Below, piece after piece: positions 49,275 through 59,716 of a stretch of 64,000 nt of DNA. Both the position numbers and the translations under genes were made by a program. Position 1 is the first letter of the stretch. Every line of letters starts with the position of its first letter. The notes below the pieces were generated by a model. That model made no database searches. It worked only from the letters and a program-made list of their open reading frames with translations, and was not told the DNA's origin. The stretch is from Bradyrhizobium macuxiense (GTDB taxonomy: Bacteria; Pseudomonadota; Alphaproteobacteria; Rhizobiales; Xanthobacteraceae), in assembly GCF_007993935.1 (NCBI RefSeq), contig NZ_VITY01000006.1, positions 62,001 to 126,000 of the forward strand. The letters are read 5' to 3'.

Positions 49275-49325
49275 GAGCGTTTCCGAGCGAAGTGGGCACC
49301 GGTTCGCGTGAAGGAAACGCGTCAA
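49275..49325. repeat. Dispersed repeat family C, copy 2
   Basis: AGAGCGTTTCCGAGCGAAG, then TGGGCACCGGTTCGCGTG and AAGGAAACGCGTCAA. Nearly identical to the minus strand of 21323-21376. It fills the gap between the convergent TIR-membrane and UPF0114 genes. Confidence 0.8.
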
Positions 49326-49333
49326 GAAAGCCC

Positions 49334-49915
49334 CTAGTGTCCGGACTGCTTGGCGCCCTCGATCGAGTCGTTCGACAGCTTGTCGACGATGGCGATGCCG
49401 ATCGCCGACAGGATGAAGACGCAGTGGATGATGGTCTGCCACATCACGCCGGTCTCGGTGTAGTTGCCCTTGCCTGACGACAGCGCGCCGGCCTCGATGA
49501 AGGTGCGCAGCAGATGGATCGAGGAGATGCCGATGATCGCCATCGCGAGCTTGATCTTCAGCACGCTGGCATTGACGTGGCTGAGCCATTCCGGCTCGTC
49601 GGGATGTCCCTGCAGATTGAGGCGCGACACGAAGGTCTCGTAGCCGCCGACGATCACCATCACCAGCAGGTTCGAGATCATGACGACGTCGATCAGGCCG
49701 AGGACGGCCAGCATGATCTGCTGCTCGCTGAAATCGAACGCATGGGCGAACAGGTGCCACAGTTCCTTCAGGAACAGCACCACATAAACGCCCTGGGCGA
49801 TGATCAGCCCGACATAGAGCGGCAATTGCAGCCAGCGCGATCCGAAGATCAGCATGGGAACGGGACGCAGCGAGCGGCCCTTCAGAGGGACACGCGCGTC
49901 GGAAACAGCGGACAT
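49334..49915 (-). CDS. UPF0114 (YqhA-type) membrane protein
   Basis: A 193-residue inner-membrane protein with four hydrophobic segments (LYVGLIIAQGVYVVLFL, IMLAVLGLIDVVMISNLLVM, LKIKLAMAIIGISSIHLL, IIHCVFILSAIGIAIVD). The FVSRLNLQGHPDEPEWLSHV loop is the conserved cytoplasmic phrase of UPF0114/YqhA. The function is unknown. It may be divergent in role from the TIR-membrane gene, which converges on it with repeat copy 2 between. Confidence 0.85.
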   Translation of the reverse strand: MSAVSDARVPLKGRSLRPVPMLIFGSRWLQLPLYVGLIIAQGVYVVLFLKELWHLFAHAFDFSEQQIMLAVLGLIDVVMISNLLVMVIVGGYETFVSRLNLQGHPDEPEWLSHVNASVLKIKLAMAIIGISSIHLLRTFIEAGALSSGKGNYTETGVMWQTIIHCVFILSAIGIAIVDKLSNDSIEGAKQSGH

Positions 49916-50081
49916 GTTGGAGTGCTCGCGGAATTGGAATTGCGGAGCGCTCTATCTACGCAATCCCGCGCGCTTGAAAAGCGACAACTGGCCGCAGATT
50001 GCGGCCGCGATACCGTCACGATCCTGCAAACAAGGAACAGTCGAACGCGGCACGATTGCCGCGCTCGACCGATCGAACCGA

Positions 50082-51731
<1,650 letters not shown>

Positions 51732-52005
51732 CCGCTGTCCCTGGAATTGATCCGATTTAGAGGAAATTTTGCTGCCGCCGATGTAACGGCCGGCCCCTGA
51801 AAGCGCAACCGCGGGGCGGGCGTTTTCCATCCGTTCACCACGTTCTGTCCATTGGCCACGGGTGATTACGGGTTCGACACCATGTGAGCGCCGAATCACG
51901 ACAATTGAAACCATCTTTTAATAAATCAGGCCAAAACTCGTCTGCAACGCCGAAAAACGGCGATTTTCGCGGCAGAACCGCGACCAAAACAGTTGAGGCC
52001 ACACC

Positions 52006-52248
52006 ATGGCTACCATCATTTCAGCACCGCTTTCGCGCCCGGTGACCAAATCCGAGGCGACGCTGTTCACCGAATTCCGCGCCTTCTGGCGGGCCTTCGC
52101 CGCCAAGGCTTTCAATCCCTACCGGCCGGAACTGCACTATATGCGCGGCCCGGGCCCGGCCTGCCGTGCCAAGCAGATGGCGTTGTCGCCGGCGGTCCGG
52201 TCGATGCTCGCCGACATCCGCACCGCGAAGACGCGCAAGCCGTCCTGA
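52006..52248 (+). CDS. Small hypothetical protein
   Basis: An 80-residue basic protein starting MATIISAPLSRPVTKSEATL, with a helical middle (FTEFRAFWRAFAAKAFNPY) and an Arg/Lys-rich end. A GAGG sequence is eight bases before the ATG. There is no signal peptide. No family is recognised. The region upstream to ettA (274 bp) is AT-richer and could hold the promoters of both. Confidence 0.55.
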   Translation: MATIISAPLSRPVTKSEATLFTEFRAFWRAFAAKAFNPYRPELHYMRGPGPACRAKQMALSPAVRSMLADIRTAKTRKPS

Positions 52249-52359
52249 GCTTTCTAGCAATCGCCGCTTTTTGAAACCGCGGCGCTTGCGCGCCTGCCGA
52301 TTGCGCGCGACCATCAGGGGATCTCGACGGTCGATTTCCTGCCGTTGCCCTCACCCTGA

Positions 52360-53334
52360 ATGGACCTTCCGATGACGCGGCTCCGCTGTGCAATCCTCGA
52401 CGACTATTTCGACATCGCGCTCTCGCTGGCCGACTGGCCGGCAATCAAGGATCGCGTCGAGGTCACGGTGTTCGACAAGCCGTTCGCGAGCGAGGCCGAA
52501 GCAGCCGGCGCGCTGAAGGATTTCGAGATCATCTGCGCGATGCGCGAACGCACTCCGTTCCCGAAGAGCCTGCTCGACGCGCTGCCCAAGCTGAAACTCC
52601 TGATCACATCGGGCATGCGCAACGCCGCGATCGATATGGACGCCGCCAAGGACCGCCAGGTGGTGCTGTGCGGCACCCAATATAGCCAGGATCCCACCGC
52701 GCCGCTGACCATGGGCCTGATCCTGGAATTGACCCGCGGCATCGGCCGCGAGAATGCGCGGATGCACGCCGGCGAGCCGTGGCAGAGCTTTGCCGGCACG
52801 GAGATCGAGGGCAAGACGCTCGGAATCATCGGCCTCGGCAAGCTCGGCAGCAAGGTCGCCGGCATGGCCAAGGTGTTCGGCATGAACGTAATCGCCTGGA
52901 GCCCCAATCTGACGCCGGAGAAGTGCAAGGAGGCCGGCGTCGGCTACGCCAGCAAGGACGAGCTGTTCGCGACATCAGACATCATCACCATCCATGTCGT
53001 GCTGAGCCCGCGCTCGCGCGGACTGGTCGGCGGCGCCGATCTCGCCCGCATGAAGCCGTCGGCCTATCTCGTCAACACCGCGCGCGGGCCGATCGTCGAC
53101 GAAGACGCACTCCTTGTCGCATTGCGCGAGAAGACAATCGCAGGCGCCGGCATCGACGTGTTCTCGGTCGAGCCGCTGCCGACAGATCACCCGCTGCGCA
53201 AGCTCGACAACGTCGTGATCACACCGCATCTCGGCTACGCAACGCGCGAGAGCTTGCAGGCGCACTATCAGCAGATGGTCGCGTGCATCGACGCCTTCAC
53301 CAAGGGCGGTGAGCCGCCGCGGCGGCTGGCCTGA
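52360..53334 (+). CDS. D-2-hydroxyacid dehydrogenase
   Basis: A 324-residue NAD-dependent dehydrogenase of the PGDH/formate-glycerate family without an ACT domain. It has the NAD motif GIIGLGKLGSKVAGMAKVFG, the catalytic arginine in VNTARGPIVDEDAL (active-site loop), the glutamate region in GAGIDVFSVEPLP and the catalytic histidine in TPHLGYATRES. The substrate may be a 2-oxoacid such as glyoxylate, hydroxypyruvate or phosphoglycerate-like, which sequence alone does not settle. A second ATG is at 52372. Confidence 0.88.
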   Translation: MDLPMTRLRCAILDDYFDIALSLADWPAIKDRVEVTVFDKPFASEAEAAGALKDFEIICAMRERTPFPKSLLDALPKLKLLITSGMRNAAIDMDAAKDRQVVLCGTQYSQDPTAPLTMGLILELTRGIGRENARMHAGEPWQSFAGTEIEGKTLGIIGLGKLGSKVAGMAKVFGMNVIAWSPNLTPEKCKEAGVGYASKDELFATSDIITIHVVLSPRSRGLVGGADLARMKPSAYLVNTARGPIVDEDALLVALREKTIAGAGIDVFSVEPLPTDHPLRKLDNVVITPHLGYATRESLQAHYQQMVACIDAFTKGGEPPRRLA

Positions 53335-53352
53335 CCGCAGCATTCGCTGCGG

Positions 53353-53457
53353 CTAGAGCATGATCCGGAAAAGTGCGAAGCGGTTTTCCGAAAAGATCAT
53401 GCTTAAACAAGAATCTAAAGCGCGATGACGATTCAACCTGATCTCATCGCGCTTTAG
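53353..53457. repeat. Dispersed repeat family A/B, copy 2
   Basis: Same two hairpins as 41636-41728 in reverse order: AGAGCATGATC with GATCATGCTT (ending 53404), including CCGGAAAAGTG and GGTTTTCCG, then CTAAAGCGCGATGA (53415-53428) with TCATCGCGCTTTAG (53444-53457). The TTA at 53454-53456 is the reverse complement of the TAA stop codon of the neighbouring minus-strand gene. Confidence 0.85.
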
Positions 53458-54209
53458 CCGAGCCAGCGGAAAGCGCGTTCGAGCTCGGCGCGGCCGTTCC
53501 GGTCATACCACCGCCCATGGGCGAGGATGATCCGCTCCGGGTTCCATTCGATCATGCGGGCGACGGCGGCCTTCAGCGCCCCCTTGTCACGCCGGAAGGT
53601 CAATCGCATGTCGCGCGGCGTGCTGCCGTCAGGATCGCGCACGCCGCCGATCCATGTCAGCAACCGCATCAATGGCGAGCGAATTCGGTCCGCTTCAAAG
53701 TTCTCGATCAGATCGGTCAGCAGCAAGGTCCGCGATTCCAGATGAAAGAACACGGTCTCCGTCATGTAGCTGCCCGCGACCGGAAGCGTTGCGATCCATT
53801 CATCCCACGGATAGCCCGATCGCGCCTCGAGTGGCTCGCCATCGAGAGCGAGCCGGCCGCCGGCCTGCTGTGCAATCCCGCGCGCAAGGAACACGCCCGC
53901 GTCGGGATAGGCCGCACGCCACTCAGGTATCCACCAATAGTGCAGGCGGTTCGGCCCGATGATCCAGCTCGGCACGCCAAGCGGCGCGATCTCGGCCTTG
54001 AGTTCATCCACCAACGGGGTCGGCGAGTGGATGAAGAGCCGCGCCCCCGGCAGACGAAGGATCGTCGCGCGCGTCGGGAACGGCATCTCGAGCCAGCGCG
54101 GGCCGAACCGGATCACCGGGCCGTCGACAATCCATACGTTGTCGGCAACCGGCTTCGGTGTGTTCAGCGGCGGATAGGTCAGGCGGGATTCGTGACGTGA
54201 TTCTTGCAT
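53454..54209 (-). CDS. DUF4336 family protein (metallo-beta-lactamase-like)
   Basis: A 251-residue protein that matches DUF4336, a divergent metallo-beta-lactamase-fold family. Visible elements are RATILRLPGARLFIHSPTPL, then NRLHYWWIPEWRAAYPDA, the FFHLESRTLLLTDLIENF strand and IILAHGRWYDRNG near the C-terminus. The full HxHxDH zinc motif is absent, so catalytic activity is uncertain. Its TAA stop is inside the family A/B repeat. Confidence 0.82.
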   Translation of the reverse strand: MQESRHESRLTYPPLNTPKPVADNVWIVDGPVIRFGPRWLEMPFPTRATILRLPGARLFIHSPTPLVDELKAEIAPLGVPSWIIGPNRLHYWWIPEWRAAYPDAGVFLARGIAQQAGGRLALDGEPLEARSGYPWDEWIATLPVAGSYMTETVFFHLESRTLLLTDLIENFEADRIRSPLMRLLTWIGGVRDPDGSTPRDMRLTFRRDKGALKAAVARMIEWNPERIILAHGRWYDRNGRAELERAFRWLG

Positions 54210-54258
54210 CGCATTGCCTCATAGCGGCAACGTCGAGACGGTCTGCTCGTTGCAACAA

Positions 54259-54285
54259 AAAAGGCGCGCCGTTCGCGCGCCTTTT
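54259..54285 (-). terminator. Bidirectional intrinsic terminator
   Basis: AAAAGGCGCGC (54259-54269) pairs with GCGCGCCTTTT (54275-54285) around a 5-base loop. A- and T-runs on both sides let it work for transcripts from either direction; it ends the L,D-transpeptidase gene (stop at 54310). Confidence 0.8.
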
Positions 54286-54309
54286 CCAATGATGAGTTTG
54301 CCGGTTGGC

Positions 54310-55560
54310 CTAGCGCACCGTGACCGGCGCGGGCAGCGGCTGCACCGAGGTCGGCTGCGTGCCCGGCAGCGGCGCGGCCTGGGCCTGCGTCGGCGCGGGG
54401 GCCATCGGGTTCGCCGGCGCGGCGGATGCCGTCGTCGTTCCCGGCGGCGGGCCACCGGGCAGCACGACCACGCGGGTGCCGACCTTGGCGCGTTCAAACA
54501 GATCCGAGACGTCCTCGTTCAGCATGCCGATGCAGCCCGACGACACGAACTTGCCGATGGTCGACGGCTGGTTGGTGCCGTGAATGCGGTACACGGTCGA
54601 GCCGAGATACATCGCGCGGGCGCCGAGCGGGTTGCCGGGTCCGCCGGCCATGAAGCGCGGCAGATAGGGCTGACGCTCGATCATCTCCGTCGGCGGATGC
54701 CAATCCGGCCACTCGGCCTTGCGGGTGATCTTCTGCACGCCGGTCCAGGTGAAGCCGTCGCGGCCGACGCGGACGCCGTAGCGGATCGCCCGGCCGTTGC
54801 CGAGGATGTAATAGAGATAGGTGTTCGGCGTATCGACAACGATCGTGCCCGCCGGCTCCTTGGTCGCGAACGCCACTTCCTGGCGACGCAGATTCGGGGC
54901 CAGTTGCGCCGGGCCGTCTTCGGGCTGCTCGTCAGCCGGCAGCGACGCGATCTGCACCGGCTTGCCATTGGCATCGACCGGCGCCTGCTGCTGCGGCACG
55001 GCTCCAGTCACGCCCTCGGGCGGACGCATGCCGCCGCGGTCATCGCCATAGGACACACCTGCGGCCGGAACACCATTGTCGCGGTTGGCCTGCTGTGCGC
55101 CCGGACGATCGCCATAGATCACCGGCGGCGGCCCCATCGGACGGCCATAGCGCGGATCATCGGGCGACATCACCGGGCCAGTCGGCGCACCGCGCTCGGA
55201 ATAGACCGGCTGCGAATTCATCGGGCGGCCGTAGCGCGGATCGTCCGGCGACATCACCGGACCGGTCGGCGCACCACGATCGGAATAGACCGGCGGAGCA
55301 TTCATCGGGCGGCCATAGCGCGGATCATCCGGCGACATCACCGGGCCGGGCGGCGGCAGCGCGGCCGAATTGCGCGGCGCATCGTCATCGTCATTGATGG
55401 CGTCGAAATCCGGCATGTTGCCCTGCGAGTAGGGCTGCGGCGCGACCGAATAGGCCGGGCCCTGGGGAGCCGGATACCCCTGCTGAGCACGCGCGAGCGA
55501 AGTTCCTGCCAGGCCAAAAGCCGCGGCAGCGCAAATCGTCAGAATGCGGTTGATCATCAT
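54310..55560 (-). CDS. L,D-transpeptidase (YkuD) with internal tandem repeats
   Basis: A 416-residue periplasmic protein. A signal peptide (ILTICAAAAFGLAGTSLARA) is followed by a Pro-rich region with three tandem 28-residue repeats starting GPVMSPDDPRYGRPM (72-99, 100-127, 128-~155), then a YkuD catalytic domain (about 235-375) with His327 in RIHGTN and nucleophile Cys343 in SSGCIGM, and a Pro/Ala-rich tail. YkuD enzymes form 3-3 crosslinks in peptidoglycan or attach proteins to it. The repeats are 84 bp at the DNA level (starts near 55151, 55235 and 55319). The start is ATG at 55560. Confidence 0.9.
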   Translation of the reverse strand: MMINRILTICAAAAFGLAGTSLARAQQGYPAPQGPAYSVAPQPYSQGNMPDFDAINDDDDAPRNSAALPPPGPVMSPDDPRYGRPMNAPPVYSDRGAPTGPVMSPDDPRYGRPMNSQPVYSERGAPTGPVMSPDDPRYGRPMGPPPVIYGDRPGAQQANRDNGVPAAGVSYGDDRGGMRPPEGVTGAVPQQQAPVDANGKPVQIASLPADEQPEDGPAQLAPNLRRQEVAFATKEPAGTIVVDTPNTYLYYILGNGRAIRYGVRVGRDGFTWTGVQKITRKAEWPDWHPPTEMIERQPYLPRFMAGGPGNPLGARAMYLGSTVYRIHGTNQPSTIGKFVSSGCIGMLNEDVSDLFERAKVGTRVVVLPGGPPPGTTTASAAPANPMAPAPTQAQAAPLPGTQPTSVQPLPAPVTVR

Positions 55561-55888
55561 TGCTCTATTATAGTCCCCAAGCCACACCGGACTGTTAACG
55601 GCCCAATGCAGGAAGATAGCGGCGCATTCAAGACAAATCCGCGAAATCCGGGCTATTTCGGGCATTTGTGATTTGCCGTCAACGCTGCGGCAAAGATGTC
55701 TCATGGGTCGGGATTGTTTGTCCACGTGCCCAAAGTCATCAATCACCCGCATTTTGTAACAAACAGTCTCCGGGGGTTGCGATATCTTCGAATCGGCCTG
55801 ATTCGCGTTCGCGACGCCGGCTTTCTTGTGTGGTCACCGCGTTCCCTCGACATCAAAGACCCTCCCGCAGAAGGGGGAACCCGCGCCC
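55561..55888. other. Divergent intergenic region, no gene recognised
   Basis: A 328-bp gap between the L,D-transpeptidase and the Pro/Ala-rich membrane protein genes. It must hold both promoters. I found no clear operator, and the short frames have no ribosome binding sites. Confidence 0.5.
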
Positions 55889-56728
55889 ATGCTCCCCGGC
55901 CTTCGCTTCCTGTTCGCCGCGATCGTGCTGGCGATATCGCTCCTGGTGTTCGGGTTAGGGGCCGCCGCGCTGTTTCGCGCGGCGCATGAGGAATTCGCCA
56001 GTATTCCGGCCCGCCGGGCCCCGCCCGAGCCGCAGTTCGCACAGCAGCCAGAGGCCCCGCCGGTGCTCGCCATGGTGCGGGTCGATCAGCCCGCTGCGGA
56101 CAAGACGACGACAGATGTTCCCGCCCCTGCGACCGCGACTGAGCCGGCGGTGTCTGAACCGGCCGCTGCCGCGGAGGCGCCGCCTGCTGCCGAGCCGGAG
56201 AAGCTTGCCGCGGTGAAGGCGGATGATGCGCCGCCGCCCGCCTCTCCCAAGGCCGAACCGCAAGCCGTGGAGACGCCCGCACCGGCGCAGCCCGCCGAGG
56301 TCGCTGCGCAGCCTCCGACCCCAGATCCGCCGCCGGCATCGCAGCCGACACCGGCCGCAAGCGAAGCGGCACCGGCCGCTGCCGAGCCCAAGGTCGCCGC
56401 AGTGGTTGATCCGCCCGCCGCAGCCAGCGAGCCCGCGCCACCGGCACCAGCAATGGTTGCGCCGGAGCCAGCACCGCCGCCGTCACCCGAGACCATCGCG
56501 GCCGAGACCAAGATCGCAACACTGGGCGGACCGGAAGTCGTCGTCGAACAACCGGCAGCGCCGAAGGCCACCGAGGCGAAGAAGCCGGAGCGCAATGCGA
56601 CCAGCAAGCCGGCGCATCGCAAGGAGCGGCGGCGAATCGTCCGCGCGCGGCCGGTGGTGCGGCAGGCCGTTCAGCAGCAGCTCGATCCGTTCGGCAACCC
56701 GACCCTGGTGCCGCTCACGCGGCGCTAG
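55889..56728 (+). CDS. Pro/Ala-rich single-pass membrane protein
   Basis: A 279-residue protein with one N-terminal membrane segment (FLFAAIVLAISLLVFGLGAAAL) and about 180 residues of low-complexity Pro/Ala/Glu sequence (EPAPPAPAMVAPEPAPPPSP). The end is basic (HRKERRRIVRARPVV) followed by LDPFGNPTLVPLTRR. This is the shape of a periplasm-spanning or envelope-scaffold protein; the family is not recognised. It is divergent from the L,D-transpeptidase. The TAG stop lies in the outer arm of the composite repeat at 56725. Confidence 0.65.
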   Translation: MLPGLRFLFAAIVLAISLLVFGLGAAALFRAAHEEFASIPARRAPPEPQFAQQPEAPPVLAMVRVDQPAADKTTTDVPAPATATEPAVSEPAAAAEAPPAAEPEKLAAVKADDAPPPASPKAEPQAVETPAPAQPAEVAAQPPTPDPPPASQPTPAASEAAPAAAEPKVAAVVDPPAAASEPAPPAPAMVAPEPAPPPSPETIAAETKIATLGGPEVVVEQPAAPKATEAKKPERNATSKPAHRKERRRIVRARPVVRQAVQQQLDPFGNPTLVPLTRR

Positions 56729-56942
56729 AGCCTGATGAGATTAGGTTGAGCTGGAATGGCGTCGAAAGTTCACCTCTCCCTTGGGAGAGGTCGATTTGCG
56801 CAGCAATCCGGTGAGGGGTTACGGTCTATCGAGAGAGCAAGAGCCCTCACCCGGATTGCTGCGCAATCCGACCTCTCCCCACCGGGGAGAGGTGAAGCAA
56901 GACCGCGCCAAGCCGATTCAACCAAAACTCATGCCGCTTTAG
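56725..56942. repeat. Nested composite repeat
   Basis: Outer arms CTAGAGCCTGATGAG (from 56725) and GCCGCTTTAG (ending 56942) resemble family B of 53415-53457 in order and sequence (for example TTAGGTTGA and GATTCAACC). Inserted between them is another inverted element, 56769-56896, with arms TTCACCTCTCCC and GGGAGAGGTGAA and an inner pair GCGCAGCAATCCGG / CCGGATTGCTGCGC. One element therefore appears to have inserted into another. Confidence 0.7.
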
Positions 56943-56951
56943 GAGTATCGA

Positions 56952-57809
56952 TCAGGCCGGCCCCGTCGCGATCGGCGGGCCGCTCGCCTGTCCCCATTCC
57001 GACCACGAGCCGTCATAGAGCGCAGTGTCGGTGACGCCGATCCGATAGAGCGCGAGCGTCAGCACGCCGGCCGAGACGCCCGAGCCGCAGCTCGTAATAA
57101 TCGGCGCATCGAGCTTCACGCCCGCCCCAGAGAACGATTTGCGCAGATCGTCGAGCGGCTTCATCTCGCCGGTCGCGGCATCGAACAGCTGGTTGTAGGG
57201 CACGTTGCGCGCCCCCGGGATGTGACCGGCGCGGATGCCCGGCCGCGGCTCCGGCGCGCGGCCCTCGAAGCGATCGGCGGCGCGCGCATCGATCACCTGC
57301 TCCTTGCGGCTTTCGACATTGGCGATCATCTGCTCGATGCTGCGGACCCTCTTCGGATCGTAGCTCGCGTTGAACGTCGCAGGCTTCGGCTTCACCTCAC
57401 CGCTCTCGACCGCCCTGCCCTCGGCGCGCCACTTCTTCAGACCGCCGTTGAGGATGCGCACATTGCGATGGCCGTAGGACAGGAACATCCACCAGGCGCG
57501 GGGTGCTGCGACCCAGCCGCCGGCATCATAGATCACGACAGTGTCGGCATTGCCGACGCCGAGCCCGCCGATGTCGCGGCCGAACTGCTCGGCGCTCGGG
57601 AACATATGCGGCAGCGGATTGGAATGGTCCGACACCGCGTCGACGTCGAAGAACACCGCGCCGGGCAGATGCGCGGCGAGATAATCGTCCTTCGGCAGCG
57701 GCAAAACGCCGGGCAGCTTGAAGGTCGCGTCGAGCAGTTTGACGTTGGCATCGCCGAGATGCGCGGCCAGCCATTCGGTCGAAACGAGCGGATCGTCGGC
57801 AACGGTCAT
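56952..57809 (-). CDS. sseA: 3-Mercaptopyruvate sulfurtransferase
   Basis: A 285-residue two-domain rhodanese that moves sulfur from 3-mercaptopyruvate to thiol acceptors or cyanide, releasing pyruvate. The catalytic cysteine is Cys241 in the loop CGSGVSA, which matches the 3-mercaptopyruvate type (CGSGVT/SA) rather than thiosulfate type (CRKGVT). Domain 1 (about 1-130) has no cysteine, as is usual. A second rhodanese gene (57840-58253) lies 30 bp upstream on the same strand, so the two probably share a transcript. Confidence 0.92.
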   Translation of the reverse strand: MTVADDPLVSTEWLAAHLGDANVKLLDATFKLPGVLPLPKDDYLAAHLPGAVFFDVDAVSDHSNPLPHMFPSAEQFGRDIGGLGVGNADTVVIYDAGGWVAAPRAWWMFLSYGHRNVRILNGGLKKWRAEGRAVESGEVKPKPATFNASYDPKRVRSIEQMIANVESRKEQVIDARAADRFEGRAPEPRPGIRAGHIPGARNVPYNQLFDAATGEMKPLDDLRKSFSGAGVKLDAPIITSCGSGVSAGVLTLALYRIGVTDTALYDGSWSEWGQASGPPIATGPA

Positions 57810-57839
57810 GATCTGATGTCCTTGCGGGCCTGGGGCTTC

Positions 57840-58253
57840 TTAGCCCTTCTTCTTCGGCTCCCACGCCTCGATCGGGCCGCCGGCCTCGCGCCAGGCAGCA
57901 AAGCCGCCCCCCATATGCGCGACCGGCTTCAGGCCCATGTCCTTTGCGGTCTTGGCGGCCAGCGCCGAGCGCAGGCCGCCGGCGCAGTGGAAGATGAACT
58001 TCTTGTCTTCCTGGAAGATCGGCTTGGCATAGGGGCTGTTCGGATCGATCCAGAACTCGAGCATGCCGCGGGTGCAGGAGAATGCGCCGGGGATCTTGCC
58101 GTCGCGCTCGATCTCGCGGGGATCGCGGATGTCGACGATCACGACGTCGTTCTTGCCGATCATCGTGATCGCATCGGCCGCGCTGATGGTCTCGATCTCG
58201 GCATTGGCCTCGTCGATCATCACCTTGATGCCGCGGTGGATGTTCTGGGGCAT
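57840..58253 (-). CDS. Single-domain rhodanese-like protein
   Basis: A 137-residue protein with one rhodanese domain (about 18-130). The active-site loop is HCAGGLRSALAA with Cys90, six residues long as in sulfurtransferases. The VVIVDIRDPREIERDGKIPG and MGGGFAAWREAGGP motifs are typical. It would act as a persulfide carrier or sulfurtransferase, possibly with SseA next to it. The start MPQNIHRGIK at 58253 follows GGGAGAGCCCC. Confidence 0.88.
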   Translation of the reverse strand: MPQNIHRGIKVMIDEANAEIETISAADAITMIGKNDVVIVDIRDPREIERDGKIPGAFSCTRGMLEFWIDPNSPYAKPIFQEDKKFIFHCAGGLRSALAAKTAKDMGLKPVAHMGGGFAAWREAGGPIEAWEPKKKG

Positions 58254-58283
58254 GGGGCTCTCCCTTGTCTTTGTCTTTTGCCA

Positions 58284-58367
58284 CCGTCATTCCGGACAGA
58301 CGCGAAGCGGCTGATCCGGAATCTCGAAATTCCGGGTTCGATGCTTCGCATCGCCCCGGAATGACGG
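58284..58367. repeat. Palindromic repeat (family E)
   Basis: CCGTCATTCCGG (58284-58295) and CCGGAATGACGG (58356-58367) are exact inverted arms around 60 bp that include AGACGCGAAGCGG and CGATGCTTCGCATCG. It fills the gap between the rhodanese and VWA genes. Confidence 0.8.
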
Positions 58368-58373
58368 AAGTTA

Positions 58374-59549
58374 TTACCGCACCAGCTCCCGCATCGCGTT
58401 CTCCAGACCCTCGATCGTGATCGGATACATGCGCTCGGAGAACAGGCGGCGGATGATGGTGGTCGATTCCGAATAGTCCCAGTGCTTCTGCGCCACCGGA
58501 TTGAGCCACACCGCGTGCGGATAGGTGCGGGTGATGCGGTCGAGCCAGACCGAGCCGGCCTCCTCGTTGACATGCTCGACCGAACCGCCGGGCACCATGA
58601 TCTCGTAAGGGCTCATCGAGGCGTCGCCGACGAACACCACCTTGTAGTCGTGCGGGTACTTGTGCAGCACGTCCCAGGTCGGCGTTCGATCGGTGAAGCG
58701 CCGCTTGTTCTGCTTCCAGACGCCTTCATAGAGGCAGTTGTGGAAGTAGAAATATTCCATGTGCTTGAATTCGCTCTTGGCGGCCGAGAACAGTTCCTCG
58801 ACCTGCTCGATATGCGAATCCATCGAGCCGCCGATATCGAAGAACACCAGCACCTTGACCGCATTGCGCCGCTCGGGGCGCATGTGCACGTCGAGATAGC
58901 CGTGGTTGGCGGTCTCCTTGATCGTGGTGTCGAGGTCGAGCTCGTCGGGCGCGCCGGTACGCGCGAACTTGCGGAGCCGCCGCAGCGCGACCTTGATGTT
59001 GCGGATGCCGAGCTCGACATTGCCGTCGAGGTCCTTGAACTCGCGCTTGTCCCACACCTTCACGGCGCGGTTGTTGCGGTTCTTCTCCTGCCCGATCCGC
59101 ACGCCCTCGGGATTATAGCCGTGGGCGCCGAACGGCGAGGTGCCGGCGGTGCCGATCCACTTGCTGCCGCCCTGGTGGCGGCCTTTCTGTTCCTCGAGCC
59201 GCTTCTTCAAGGTCTCCATGAGCTTGTCCCAGCCCATGGCCTCGATCTGCTTCTTCTCTTCCTCGGTGAGATATTTCTCGGCGAGCTTCTTCAGCCACTC
59301 CTCGGGGATCTCCGCCTTGCCCATGGCGTCGAGCAGGCTCTCGAGCCCCTTGAACACGGTGCCGAACACGCGGTCGAACTTGTCGAGATTGCGCTCGTCC
59401 TTCACCAGGGCGGCGCGCGACAAATAATAGAAGTTTTCGACCGTCTGTTCGGCGAGGTCGGCGTCGAGCGCTTCCATCAAGGTCAGATATTCCCGGAGCG
59501 TCACGGGGACCTGGGCGTCGCGCAGTGATGTGAAGAACTGGAGGAACAT
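58374..59549 (-). CDS. VWA-domain protein (CoxE-like), probable MoxR partner
   Basis: A 391-residue cytoplasmic protein. The N-terminal ~200 residues are helical and charged (EEKKQIEAMGWDKLMETLKK). The VWA domain covers about 230-390; its metal site reads DIGGS (238-242), so the second MIDAS serine is glycine in place of DxSxS. Proteins of this type act with MoxR-family AAA+ ATPases as chaperone-like metal or cofactor insertion systems; a MoxR gene is at 62099, 2.5 kb away on the opposite strand. That link is inference. Confidence 0.85.
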   Translation of the reverse strand: MFLQFFTSLRDAQVPVTLREYLTLMEALDADLAEQTVENFYYLSRAALVKDERNLDKFDRVFGTVFKGLESLLDAMGKAEIPEEWLKKLAEKYLTEEEKKQIEAMGWDKLMETLKKRLEEQKGRHQGGSKWIGTAGTSPFGAHGYNPEGVRIGQEKNRNNRAVKVWDKREFKDLDGNVELGIRNIKVALRRLRKFARTGAPDELDLDTTIKETANHGYLDVHMRPERRNAVKVLVFFDIGGSMDSHIEQVEELFSAAKSEFKHMEYFYFHNCLYEGVWKQNKRRFTDRTPTWDVLHKYPHDYKVVFVGDASMSPYEIMVPGGSVEHVNEEAGSVWLDRITRTYPHAVWLNPVAQKHWDYSESTTIIRRLFSERMYPITIEGLENAMRELVR

Positions 59550-59716
59550 GGTTACTTAGATCGCCCGCCCTGCCGGTGCCGTCAAGGGCCCCTACCCCGC
59601 CCGTTCCGGCGGATCAGCCATTCACTTTCACTTAACCACCCCGGCCAGCTTCGGCTCCCGGCGGCGAAACGTGACGTTAAGATGGGACGTTGATCACTGG
59701 AGCTAACACGACGCCA

